Made by a program: the position numbers and the translations under genes. The notes beneath the pieces were generated by a model, which saw only the letters and a list, made by a program, of their open reading frames with translations, was not told the origin of the DNA and searched no databases. A DNA stretch of 64,000 nucleotides from Micromonospora pisi (GTDB taxonomy: Bacteria > Actinomycetota > Actinomycetes > Mycobacteriales > Micromonosporaceae), in contig NZ_RBKT01000001.1 in the NCBI RefSeq assembly GCF_003633685.1, positions 7,440,001-7,504,000 on the forward strand. Direction: 5' to 3'. Each line of letters begins with the position of its first letter. Position 1 is the first letter of the stretch. Below are positions 24,748-34,600 of this stretch, one piece after another.

Positions 24748-26172
24748 ATGACACAGACCGCCCCCGACCGCTTCCCCACCCGACATCTGCCCCGGGTGAG
24801 CGTCCGGGACCTGCCCGAGCCGCCCACCTCGGCCTGGCCGGTGATCGGGCCCGGGGTGATCGCCGCCGGAGTGGGGCTCGCCTCGGGCGAGTTCATCCTC
24901 TTCCCCTACATCGCCTCCCAGGTGGGACTGGTCTTCCTCTGGGCCGCCGCGGTCGGCATCGTCACCCAGTGGTTCCTCAACATGGAGATCGAGCGGTACA
25001 CCCTGGCCACCGGCGAGACCGCGCTCACCGGCTTCTCCCGCTTCTGGCGGCACTGGGGTCTGGTCTTCGCGCTGATGGTCTACTTCGCGAACCTCTGGCC
25101 CGGCTGGGCGTCGAGCTCGGCGACCATGGTGACCTACCTCTTCGGCGGTGACGCGACCTGGATCGCGATCGGCATGCTGGTCGTGATCGGGCTGACGCTG
25201 ACCCTGGCGCCGGTGATCTACACCGCGCTGGAACGGGTCGAGTTCGTCAAGGTCGGGCTCGTGGTGGTCTTTCTCGTGGTCGCGGTGATCTTCGCGGTCA
25301 GCGCCGACGCCTGGCGCGCGCTGCCGGACACCGTCACCGCACCGGAGTTCCCCACCGAGCTCGGCTTCGCGTTGATCCTCTCCGCGCTCGTCTTCGCCGG
25401 TGCGGGCGGCGGGCAGAACCTGGTGCAGAGCAACTGGATCAGGGACAAGGGCTTCGGCATGGGCCGGTACGTGCCCCGCCTGGTCAGCCCGGTCACCGGT
25501 CGTCCCGAGGCGGCGCCGGACGCGGCCGGATTCGTCTTCGAGCCCACCGAGGAGAACCTTGGCCGGTGGCGGCGCTGGTGGCGGTTGGCCAACCGGGAGC
25601 AGTTGGTCACCTTCGTACTGATCTCGTTCGTCACGATCGTGCTGATGTCGATGCTCGCCTACTCGACCGTGTACGGCACACCCGGCCTGGCCAACAGCGT
25701 CTCCTTCCTCAAGGTGGAGGGGGAGCGACTCGGTGACTCGGTCGGCCCCTGGTTCGGCACCCTGTTCTGGGTGATCGGCGCGGTCTCCCTCTTCGCCGCC
25801 GCGATGGGCATCGTCGACTACACCAGCCGGCTCGCGGCGGATGTGCTCAAGACCTCGTACCTGCGCCGGCATTCCGAGAGCCGGATCTACTTCGTACTGG
25901 TCTGGGGACTGGTCGGGCTCGGCTGCGCCATCCTGCTCGCCGGGTTCGACCAGCCGCTGCCGCTGCTGGTCGTCTCCGCCTGCGTCGGCGGGTTGATGAT
26001 GTTCATCTACTCGATCCTGTTGCTGGTGCTCAACCGCCGGGTGCTGCCCCCACAGATCCGGCCCCGCTCGTTCCGGGTGGCGGCGTTGGTCTGGGCGGTC
26101 CTGCTCTTCGGGGTCTTCTCCGCGCTGACCATCTGGCAGCAGGGCGAACGGCTCCTCGACTGGCTGCGCTGA
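24748..26172 (+). CDS. Nramp-like membrane transporter lacking canonical metal motifs
   Basis: The 474-aa product has about eleven membrane segments with Nramp/APC-fold layout. The first segment reads G-P-G-V-I-A-A-G-V-G-L-A-S-G-E where metal-transporting Nramps have D-P-G-N, and the sixth-segment region reads A-G-A-G-G-G-Q-N instead of the M-P-H motif. GGAGG lies five bases before the ATG. It is annotated by family as a divalent metal transporter, but with both metal-binding motifs changed the substrate is uncertain and may be a different ion or a small molecule. Confidence 0.8.
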   Translation: MTQTAPDRFPTRHLPRVSVRDLPEPPTSAWPVIGPGVIAAGVGLASGEFILFPYIASQVGLVFLWAAAVGIVTQWFLNMEIERYTLATGETALTGFSRFWRHWGLVFALMVYFANLWPGWASSSATMVTYLFGGDATWIAIGMLVVIGLTLTLAPVIYTALERVEFVKVGLVVVFLVVAVIFAVSADAWRALPDTVTAPEFPTELGFALILSALVFAGAGGGQNLVQSNWIRDKGFGMGRYVPRLVSPVTGRPEAAPDAAGFVFEPTEENLGRWRRWWRLANREQLVTFVLISFVTIVLMSMLAYSTVYGTPGLANSVSFLKVEGERLGDSVGPWFGTLFWVIGAVSLFAAAMGIVDYTSRLAADVLKTSYLRRHSESRIYFVLVWGLVGLGCAILLAGFDQPLPLLVVSACVGGLMMFIYSILLLVLNRRVLPPQIRPRSFRVAALVWAVLLFGVFSALTIWQQGERLLDWLR

Positions 26173-26337
26173 CGGGTGCGGTGCCCTGGTCAGCGGTGCG
26201 CGGGGACCACGGCGCGGCCGGCCCGCTACCAGGCGGCGCCGACCTCGTCCGGGTCGCCGAGGTAACCGCTGACCATGGCGCCGTCCGGGAGCGACCGGCG
26301 GAAAACCCCGACGCGCACGCAACGAAAAGGCGCAGGT

Positions 26338-26838
26338 GTGCGCCCTACAGATGTGTTGGTGCAAACGCCCGCGCACGCGGAGGCGACCTTTGACGCGGTG
26401 TACGCCGCCCACTACGTCGTGCTGGTTCGGCTCGCCTACGTCACCACCGGCAGCCGACAGGTCGCGGAGGACGTGGTGCAGGAGGTCTTCATCGAGTGGC
26501 TGCGGCGGATCGACGACGTCCGTGAGCCGGTGCCGTACCTGCGCCGGGCGGTCGTGTCGCGGTGCACCTCGTGGCTGCGCCGCCGGATCGTGGAACGCCG
26601 GCACAGCACGGTCGACCAGGGGCCACCACCACTGCCGCCACCGGATGGCACGACCACGGCCGTACGCGCCGCGCTGACCCGGCTCAGTCACCGGCAGCGG
26701 TCGGTGGTCTTCCTCCGGTACTACCTGGACCTCCCGGTGGACGAGATCGCCGCCACGTTGGACTGCCGACCCGGCACCGTGAAGTCACTGCTGCACCGTT
26801 CGCTCTCCGCCCTGCAGGAGCACCTCGATGACGAGTGA
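26338..26838 (+). CDS. SigE-like (ECF) RNA polymerase sigma factor
   Basis: The 166-aa product has region 2 (Y-A-A-H-Y-V-V-L-V-R-L-A-Y; A-E-D-V-V-Q-E-V-F) at about 20-85 and region 4 (L-S-H-R-Q-R-S-V-V-F-L-R-Y-Y; G-T-V-K-S-L-L-H-R) at about 105-160, the SigE/SigM-like group common in actinobacteria. I chose GTG 26338, seven bases after AAAAGG; the frame is open to 26275 but upstream codons encode a poor N-terminus. Its 3' end overlaps the next gene by 11 bases, so that protein is probably its cognate regulator. Confidence 0.88.
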   Translation: MRPTDVLVQTPAHAEATFDAVYAAHYVVLVRLAYVTTGSRQVAEDVVQEVFIEWLRRIDDVREPVPYLRRAVVSRCTSWLRRRIVERRHSTVDQGPPPLPPPDGTTTAVRAALTRLSHRQRSVVFLRYYLDLPVDEIAATLDCRPGTVKSLLHRSLSALQEHLDDE

Positions 26839-28228
26839 ACCCGACCGCCGGATCACGGCCGGGCTGCGGCAGGTCGCCGATGCGCTCCCGGTCACGCCGC
26901 CCCCGGTCGGCCAGCTGCGCGCCCGTGCTTTCCACCGTGCCTCGACCGGCAGAGCCGCCTGGCGCCGGCCCGCGTTCGCCGCCGCCGCGGTGCTCGCCGT
27001 GCTGGTGGTGGTCGCCCTCCTCCCCGTTCCCGGCACCGGCGGACGTGGGTGGGATCCGGCGAGTCCGGCCGTCAGCCCCACGTTGCCGCACCGGTTCGCC
27101 GGCATGTCACTGCTGACCGCGTCGGTGTCGACCGCACCACCCGGCCCCGCGATGGCGCTCTACGGTCAGGGGTCACTCGGCACCCGGCTGGGCACCAGTC
27201 AGGTGCTGGTGCTGGGCGTGGACGGGCGGACGTACCGCCGGCTCGACCTGGCCGAGCAGCGCGGCGCGACGGGCGACGACGGTGAGTGGCATGCGGCCGG
27301 GGTGCTGCTCGCACCGGACGGCACCCGGGTCGCGGTCGCGAGCGAGCAGCGCGTCGACGACGGGTTGGAACTGGTCGACCTCCGGACCGGCGCCGTCCGG
27401 CGGATCCCGCTCGGCCGGCCGGTCACGGTGCGGCTGCTCGCCTGGACCCCGGACGGCTCCCGCCTGGTCATCTCCATGGGCGACGGGGCTCTCGACGGGT
27501 CGGGTTCCCGCAACGGCCGGCTGGCCGTGGTCGACCTGGGTAACGGGCGGGTGAGCATGGTCGGCCAGGAGTTGCTGCCGGATCCCTACCTGAAGGTGGC
27601 GGTCTCGCCGGACGGGGAACTGTTGGCCGTGCCGACCGGACCGGGTCGGGTCGCCCTGGTCGATCTCACCGGTGTCGTACGGCGCAGCCTCACCCTGCCC
27701 GAGGGCTACTACCTGGACAGCCCGGCTGCCTGGTCGCCCGATGGTCGGCTGCTCGCCGTCCAGCATCTCGGTGCGGTACGGGGTGGACTGGCCTTTGTTG
27801 ACGTGACCGGTGTGGGCGCTCCGACGCCCGCGCCGCTCTCGGCTCTGGCGCACCCGGCCGCACTGCTCGGTTGGGCGTCGGAGCGGGCCGTGCTGGTCGG
27901 GGTGGAGGGCGGAGACTACGAGATCGTCGAGCGGTCGGTGGACGGCGCGGTTACCCGTACCGTCGCCCGGGCGGGTCAGGGACCGGGTCGGATCGGCCGG
28001 GTCGACGGGTTGCAGCTGGCCAAGGGCCTGCTTGAGGATCTCCGGGTGGCCGAGGTGGGCGGTCCGGACCGGGGGCCCTGGCCCCGCTGGTGGATCGTGT
28101 CCGTCGCGGCCCTCGTCCTCGGTGGCTGCTGGCTCATCCGGCCCCTGCGACGCCGGGTGACGCGGATGCTGGCCGGCTCGGCCGCACCGGTCGACCGCCC
28201 GGCCGCGCATGACCCTGACCGGGAGTGA
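26828..28228 (+). CDS. Membrane-anchored beta-propeller (WD40/PD40-like) protein, putative anti-sigma partner
   Basis: The 466-aa product has a short cytosolic N-terminus (about 45 residues), a membrane segment near 48-66 (A-V-L-A-V-L-V-V-V-A-L-L), a large external region of repeated W-S/T-P-D-G blades, and a second membrane segment near 420-440. Blade motifs include L-L-A-P-D-G, W-T-P-D-G, V-S-P-D-G and W-S-P-D-G. The gene overlaps the sigma factor gene, which suggests it senses the exterior and controls that factor. I see no zinc H-x3-C-x2-C anti-sigma motif, so this role is inferred from position. Confidence 0.75.
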   Translation: MTSEPDRRITAGLRQVADALPVTPPPVGQLRARAFHRASTGRAAWRRPAFAAAAVLAVLVVVALLPVPGTGGRGWDPASPAVSPTLPHRFAGMSLLTASVSTAPPGPAMALYGQGSLGTRLGTSQVLVLGVDGRTYRRLDLAEQRGATGDDGEWHAAGVLLAPDGTRVAVASEQRVDDGLELVDLRTGAVRRIPLGRPVTVRLLAWTPDGSRLVISMGDGALDGSGSRNGRLAVVDLGNGRVSMVGQELLPDPYLKVAVSPDGELLAVPTGPGRVALVDLTGVVRRSLTLPEGYYLDSPAAWSPDGRLLAVQHLGAVRGGLAFVDVTGVGAPTPAPLSALAHPAALLGWASERAVLVGVEGGDYEIVERSVDGAVTRTVARAGQGPGRIGRVDGLQLAKGLLEDLRVAEVGGPDRGPWPRWWIVSVAALVLGGCWLIRPLRRRVTRMLAGSAAPVDRPAAHDPDRE

Positions 28229-28331
28229 GCGTCCGGATCGAAGTCAGGCTGTATGTCCAATATCTTGCGAAAGGTGAGCTATCGTCGGCTTGGCGCGGGC
28301 GACGGTCGGGGGGCGCGAGGGGGTGCGGCGC

Positions 28332-28511
28332 ATGGCTCACGGACGCCTCGGTGACGTGGCCACCGGTGTGGTCGGCGACGCCGCCGGCACCGTGGTCGAT
28401 CCGAAGCAAGGGCTCCAGCGGCTCAAGGGAGGGCGTCTCGGTCCGGCGCTGGTCGTGGTCGGGGTGGCCCTTGTCGTCGGCTATCTGATCGGACGTTGGT
28501 CACGCCGCTGA
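28332..28511 (+). CDS. Small single-pass membrane protein
   Basis: The 59-aa product has a Gly/Asp-rich N-terminus and one C-terminal membrane segment (L-G-P-A-L-V-V-V-G-V-A-L-V-V-G-Y-L-I-G) followed by R-W-S-R-R. GAGGGGG lies eight bases before the ATG at 28332. I do not recognise a family. Confidence 0.6.
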   Translation: MAHGRLGDVATGVVGDAAGTVVDPKQGLQRLKGGRLGPALVVVGVALVVGYLIGRWSRR

Positions 28512-28613
28512 CCGGTCATGTCCGGATCAACACGGAACCGGGTCGACGTCACCGGTGGCAGGCGTCGTCGGGCGATCGGCGACGCGGCCGCGCCACGGAC
28601 ACGGGGAGCACTG

Positions 28614-30383
28614 ATGCAGGAGATCGTCGGGGAAGCGCTGGCGAAACGTCTGATCGACTGGGGTGTCGACACCGTCTTCGGACTGCCGGGTGACGGCATC
28701 AACGGTCTGATGGAGGGCTTCCGTCGCCAGCGTGAGCGGCTGCGGTTCGTGTTGGTCCACCACGAGGAGGCCGCGGCGTTCATGGCGACCGGACACGCCA
28801 AGGCGACCGGCCGGCTGGGCGTCTGCGCCGCCACCTCCGGCCCCGGAGCGATCCACCTGCTCAACGGTCTGTACGACGCGAAGATGGACCACGTGCCGGT
28901 GTTGGCGATCACCGGTATGCAGGAGACCTCGGTGCTGGGTACGCAGTACCAGCAGGAGGTGCAGACAACCCAGCTCTACCAGGACGTGGCCGGCGCCTAC
29001 AACCTGATGGTGACCAACCCGCAGCAGGTTCCGGGGGTGGTCGACATCGCCATCCGGCACGCCCTGGCCAAGCGCACGGTGGTGCACCTGACCTTCCCGA
29101 ACGACATCCAGGTGGCAGCGGCTGCCGCGGACCCGTACCGGCATGTCAGCCCGGGGGCGCCCCCGGCCAGCAGTCCGGTGCTCTCCCGGCCGCCGGCTCC
29201 TGCGGCAGACGAGGAACTGGGGCGGGCGGCCGCCGTACTGGACGCCGGCCAGAAGGTGGCGATGCTGGTCGGCATCGGCGCACGGTACGCCCGGGAGGAG
29301 GTGCTGGCGGTCGCCGACGCCCTGGGCGCGCCGATCGTCAAGACACTCCCCGGTAAGCAGGTCGTCCCCGACGAGCACCCGTTCACCACCGGCGGCCTGG
29401 GGCTGCTCGGCACCAAGCCGAGCGAGGAGCTGATGGAGGAGTGCGACACGCTGCTGATGGTCGGCACCTCGTTCCCGTACGGCAGCTACCTGCCCTCGCC
29501 GGGGCAGGCCCGGGTGGTGCAGATCGACCGGGACGCCAGCCAGATCGGCATCCGGCTGCCGGTCGAGGTGGCGGTCACCGCCGACGCCCGGGTGGCGCTG
29601 AGGCAACTGCTGCCGCTGCTGCGGCGCCACGACGAGCGATCCTTCCTCACCAAGCACCAGCGGGGCCGCGACACCTGGCGGGAGGAGATGAAGGCGCTGC
29701 AGGACCCGGGCCGTACCCCGATCGCACCGCAGTACCTGATTGGCTGTGTGGATGAACTGGCCGCCGACGACGCGATCCTGACCTGCGACTCGGGCACCAT
29801 CGCCACCTGGTCGGCGCGACACTGGACGATCCGGGGCGGGCGGGAGTACTACCTCTCCGGCAACCTGGCGTCGATGGCGCCGGGGCTGCCGTACGCGATC
29901 GGGATCCAGCTCGCCCACCCCGGGCGCCAGGTGATCGCGTACGTCGGTGACGGTGGCTTCGCGATGCTGATGGCCGAGTTCCTGACCGCGGCGCGACACG
30001 AACTCCCGGTCAAGGTGATCATCAACAACAACAACGCGTACGGGCAGATTCTCTGGGAGCAGATCATTCTCGGCTATCCGGAGTACGCCGTACGTCATCC
30101 GGAGCCGGAGCCGGACTTCGCCGTCTGGGCGCGCAGTTGTGGCGGGTACGGGGTCAAGGTGACTGATCCGGGTCAGTTGCCCGGGGCGGTCCGGGAGGCG
30201 TTGGCGTACCCGGGGCCGGCGCTGGTCGACTGCAGTGTCAACCCGAACGAGCCGCCGATGCCGGGCAAGGTCCGGTACGAGCAGGCGAAGGAGTTCACCG
30301 AGGCGTTCCTGCGGGGTGAGCCGAACCGCATCGCCACGCTCGCCACGGTCGCCCGCGACAAGATCAACGAGTTGCGCAAGTGA
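28614..30383 (+). CDS. Thiamine-diphosphate-dependent enzyme (pyruvate oxidase/dehydrogenase PoxB-like)
   Basis: The 589-aa product has the three-domain layout of the acetolactate synthase/pyruvate oxidase family: N-terminal Pyr domain with the catalytic Glu in [10 protein letters not shown] near 50, a central Rossmann domain (about 195-330), and a C-terminal PP domain with the ThDP motif V-G-D-G-G-F ... I-I-N-N-N-N near 445-475. GGGGAG lies before the ATG. The downstream SDR gene overlaps its stop, so they work together or are coexpressed. The exact 2-oxo acid substrate and product (acetate, acetaldehyde or acetolactate) cannot be fixed from sequence alone. Confidence 0.88.
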   Translation: MQEIVGEALAKRLIDWGVDTVFGLPGDGINGLMEGFRRQRERLRFVLVHHEEAAAFMATGHAKATGRLGVCAATSGPGAIHLLNGLYDAKMDHVPVLAITGMQETSVLGTQYQQEVQTTQLYQDVAGAYNLMVTNPQQVPGVVDIAIRHALAKRTVVHLTFPNDIQVAAAAADPYRHVSPGAPPASSPVLSRPPAPAADEELGRAAAVLDAGQKVAMLVGIGARYAREEVLAVADALGAPIVKTLPGKQVVPDEHPFTTGGLGLLGTKPSEELMEECDTLLMVGTSFPYGSYLPSPGQARVVQIDRDASQIGIRLPVEVAVTADARVALRQLLPLLRRHDERSFLTKHQRGRDTWREEMKALQDPGRTPIAPQYLIGCVDELAADDAILTCDSGTIATWSARHWTIRGGREYYLSGNLASMAPGLPYAIGIQLAHPGRQVIAYVGDGGFAMLMAEFLTAARHELPVKVIINNNNAYGQILWEQIILGYPEYAVRHPEPEPDFAVWARSCGGYGVKVTDPGQLPGAVREALAYPGPALVDCSVNPNEPPMPGKVRYEQAKEFTEAFLRGEPNRIATLATVARDKINELRK

Positions 30384-31387
30384 GCCTGGTCGCCGTCGTC
30401 ACCGGAGCGAGTGCCGGGATCGGTCGGGCCACCGCCCGCGAACTCGCCCGTGACGGTGCGAAGATCGCGCTGCTCGCCCGAGGCTCGGTCGGGTTGGCGG
30501 CGGCGGCCGGGGAGGTCCGGGCGGCCGGCGGGGTGGCCCTGCCGATCGAAACCGACATGGCCGACTACGCGCAGGTCGTGGCGGCCGCCGCCCGGGTCAC
30601 CGCCGAACTCGGAGACATCGACCTCTGGATCAACAACGCCTTCACCTCGGTGTTCGCGCCGTTCGTCGAGATCACACCGGAGGAGTTCCGCCGGGTGACC
30701 GAGGTGACCTATCTGGGCTTCGTACACGGCACCCGGGTCGCCCTGGACCACATGCTGTCCCGGGACCACGGCACCATCGTGCAGGTCGGCTCGACGCTCG
30801 GATACCGCTCGATTCCGTTGCAGTCGGCGTACTGCGGTGCGAAACACGCGATCGTCGGCTTCACCGAGTCGCTCCGCTGCGAGCTGCTGCACGACCGGAG
30901 CCGGGTGCGGGTGACCATGGTGCAGTTGCCGGCCGTCAACACCCCCCAGTTCGACTGGGTCCTGTCCAGGTTGAGCCGGCCCGCCCAGCCGGTGCCGCCG
31001 ATCTACCAGCCCGAGGTGGCGGCGAGGGCGATCGTGCACGCCGCCCGTCGGCCCGGTCGACGGGAGTACTGGGTCGGAGCGTCGACGGTGGTCACGATCC
31101 TGGCCAACCGGATCGTGCCCGGGATCCTCGACCATCACCTCGGCCGGACCGGGTACGCGTCCCAGCAGACGGAGCGGCCCACCGACCCGGACCAGCCGGT
31201 CAACCTCTGGCAGCCGGCAGACGGCGAGAGGGGTGCGGACTTCGGCGCGCACGGGTCGTTCGACCACCGGGCCCACCGGCACAGCCCGCAGTTCTGGCTC
31301 TCCCGGCACCGTCGTTCGCTGCTGACCGGCGCCGTCGGGCTGGCCGTCGGAGTGGCCGCGGCCGGAGCGGTGCTGGGTCGACGCTGA
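30380..31387 (+). CDS. Short-chain dehydrogenase/reductase with C-terminal membrane anchor
   Basis: The 335-aa product has the classical SDR cofactor motif T-G-A-S-A-G-I-G near residues 8-15, N-N-A-F, an active-site Ser in V-G-S and Y-x-x-x-K (Y-C-G-A-K) near 152. A basic, Pro/Gln-rich linker leads to a final membrane segment ([16 protein letters not shown]). GTG 30380 overlaps the ThDP enzyme stop. Similar SDRs are often paired with ThDP enzymes in soil actinobacteria; substrate unknown. Confidence 0.88.
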   Translation: MSLVAVVTGASAGIGRATARELARDGAKIALLARGSVGLAAAAGEVRAAGGVALPIETDMADYAQVVAAAARVTAELGDIDLWINNAFTSVFAPFVEITPEEFRRVTEVTYLGFVHGTRVALDHMLSRDHGTIVQVGSTLGYRSIPLQSAYCGAKHAIVGFTESLRCELLHDRSRVRVTMVQLPAVNTPQFDWVLSRLSRPAQPVPPIYQPEVAARAIVHAARRPGRREYWVGASTVVTILANRIVPGILDHHLGRTGYASQQTERPTDPDQPVNLWQPADGERGADFGAHGSFDHRAHRHSPQFWLSRHRRSLLTGAVGLAVGVAAAGAVLGRR

Positions 31388-31601
31388 GCCGGCGAAGGTG
31401 CACCGAATTCTCCGGCTGGGCCACGATGATCCACAGTGGTACGTCAAGATCGGGTGACTTCTCGATCGAAGGGGTTGACGCCTCCTTCGCCCGGCAGGCA
31501 GAGTCCCACCGGTACAGACGAAAGACTCGGCGGCCTTTCGGTGACAACCCCCACAGGTGCGGCGGCGCGCTCCTCCTGACCGACCTCGTGAAGGAGCACC
31601 C

Positions 31602-34600
31602 ATGCGCCGACGCCTCATCGCGTCCGCCGCCAGTGCCGCCCTTGTCCTTACCTCACTCGTCGCGATCGCGGCACCCGCCGCCGCCGCGCCCACGGCCCAG
31701 GCCGAACCGATCCTGCAAGAGGTGACCCTCGCCAAGGGACCGGCCGCGATGGGCGAGCCGATGGCACTCACGGTCCTGCCCGACCGGACCGTGCTGCACA
31801 CCTCGCGTGACGGGCGGATCTTCGCCACCGACACACTCGGCAACACGATCCTCGCGGCGACCCTCCCGGTCTACAACCACGACGAGGACGGTCTGCAGGG
31901 CATCGCCGCCGACCCCGACTTCGCCACCAACCGGTGGATCTACGTGTACTACGCGCCGGTGCTCGCCGCCACCCCGGCCGGCGACGCCCCGGCCAACGGC
32001 ACGGATGCCGACTTCGCCCGCTGGCAGGGCCACAACCAGCTCTCCCGGTTCACCGTACGCACCGACGGGACCGTCGACCTGGCCAGTGAGAAGAAGCTGC
32101 TCCAGGTCACCGTCGACCGGGGGATGTGCTGCCACGTCGGCGGCGACCTCGACTTCGACGCCCAGGGCAACCTCTACCTGACCACCGGTGACGACACCCA
32201 GCCCTGGTCCTCGGCCGGCTACACGCCGATCGACGAGCGTGACGGCTTCAACTGGGCCTTCGACGCCCAGCGCAGCTCCGGCAACACGAACGACCTGCGC
32301 GGCAAGCTGCTCCGGATCCACCCGGAGGACGACGGAAGCTACACCGTCCCCGCCGGCAACCTCTTCGCCCCGGGGACGGAGAAGACCCGCCCGGAGATCT
32401 ACGCGATGGGGTTCCGCAACCCGTTCCGGATGTCGGTCGACAAGGCCACCGGCGTGGTCTACGTCGGCACGTACGCCGCCGACGCCGAGGTCGCCGACCC
32501 GAACCGGGGCGACGGTGGACACCAGGAGTTCGAGCGGATCACCGGCCCCGGCAACTTCGGCTGGCCGTACTGCCAGGGTTACAACTCGCCGTACAACGAC
32601 TTCGACTTTGCCACGTTCACCTCGGGGCCGAAGTTCGACTGCGCCGCGCCAGTCAACCACTCACCGCACAACACCGGTCTGACCGAACTGCCGCCGGCCC
32701 AGCCGGCCTGGATCGCGTACGACGGTGGCCTCGACTCGCCGCTGGGCAACGGCGGCGGCCCGATGGCCGGCCCGGTCTACCACTTCGACCCGGCCCTCGA
32801 CTCACCGACCAAGCTGCCGGCGAGCTTCGACAACAAGTTCTTCGCCGGTGAGTTCACCCAGGACTGGATCAAGACGATCACCGCCGACGGTGACGGCAGC
32901 GCCGGCACGATCAGCGACTTCCCGTGGACCCACAAACACATCATGGACCTGGCGATGGGACCGGAGGGCGCCCTCTACGTGCTCGACTACGGCGCCGGGT
33001 GGTTCAACGGGGACGAGAACTCGGCGCTCTACCGGATCGAGACCGCCCCGAACGGCAACCGTGCCCCCACCGCCGTGGCCACTGCGGACCGTACCTCCGG
33101 GCCGGGGCCGCTCACGGTCACGTTCGGCTCCGCCGGATCGAGCGACCCCGAGGGGGACGCGCTGAGCTACTCGTGGAGCTTCGGCGACGGCGCCACCTCC
33201 ACCTCCGCCAACCCGAGCCACACGTACGCGGCCAACGGCACCTATCCGGCGAAGCTCACCGTCCAGGACCCGGCCGGCAACTTCGGCAGCGCCACGGTCA
33301 CGATCACGGTCGGCAACACCGTTCCGACGGTCACCATCAGCGGCCCGCCGGCCGGTTCGGGTTTCGCCTTCGGTGACCCGGTGCCGTACCAGGTGACCGT
33401 GACCGACCCGGAGGACGGCACGATCGACTGTACGAAGGTCGTGGTCAACTTCGTGCTCGGGCACGACGAACACGGTCACCCGATGACCAGCGCCACCGGC
33501 TGCACCGGTGTGCTCCAGACCACCGCGAACAGCGAGCACGGGCCCAGCGACAACCTCTTCGGTGTTATCGACGCCGCCTACACCGACGGCTCCGGCCTGG
33601 TCGGACACGCCCAGGTCGTGCTCCAGCCCCGGCACCGGCAGGCGGAGCACTTCGCGAACTCCAGCGGCAACCTCGCCGTCTACCAGAGCCCGGCCAGCGA
33701 GGGCGGGTACGTCGGTGCGATCGACAACGGCGAGTGGATCTCGTTCGACCCGTACCACCTGGTCGGCGTCACCGGCTTCAGTGCCAGGGTCTCCTCGGCC
33801 AACGCCGGTGGCACACTCGCCTTCCGGACCGGCTCGGCGACCGGACCGGTGGTCGGCTCGATCACCGTGCCCGGCACCGGCGGCTGGGACAACTTCGTCA
33901 CCGTCAACGGCACGATCAGCGGTGCCAGCGGCTCCGGGCCGCTCTTCCTCACCTTCGCCGGTGCCCCCGACCAGGCTCTGTTCAACGTCGACAGCTTCAC
34001 CTTCACCGGCGGCGGCACCGCCAGCAGCGACCTGGCCCGCTACCGCCCGGTGACCGTCTCCTCCACCTACGAGGACTACCGGGTGGGGAGCCTGGCCGTC
34101 GACGGCGACGCCACCACCCGCTGGTCGAGCGAGTACGCCGACCCGCAGTGGATCAGGGTCGACCTCGGCGCGGCGCACGAGCTGGCCCGGGTCCGGCTGA
34201 GCTGGGAGACCGCGTACGCGACCGGGTACGAGATCCAGACCTCGCTCGACGGCGACAACTGGACCACCGTGCACAGCACCACCAACGGCAACGGCGGCGT
34301 CGACGACATCGAGATCAGCGGCACCGGACGCTACGTGCGGATGTACGGCACCGCACGGGCCACCGGCTGGGGCTACTCGCTCTTCGACTTCAACGTGTAC
34401 GGCCCGTCCGAGGAGGAGAACCCGCCGGAGACGTACCAGGTGATGGTCTTCTCCAAGACCGCCGGCTACCGGCACGAGTCGGTCGAGGCCGGCATCTCCG
34501 CGATCGAACAGCTCGGCCGGGAGAACGGCTTCCGGGTCGACTCGACCGAGGACGCCACCTCGTTCACCAGCGCCAACCTCGCCCAGTACGAGGCGGTGGT

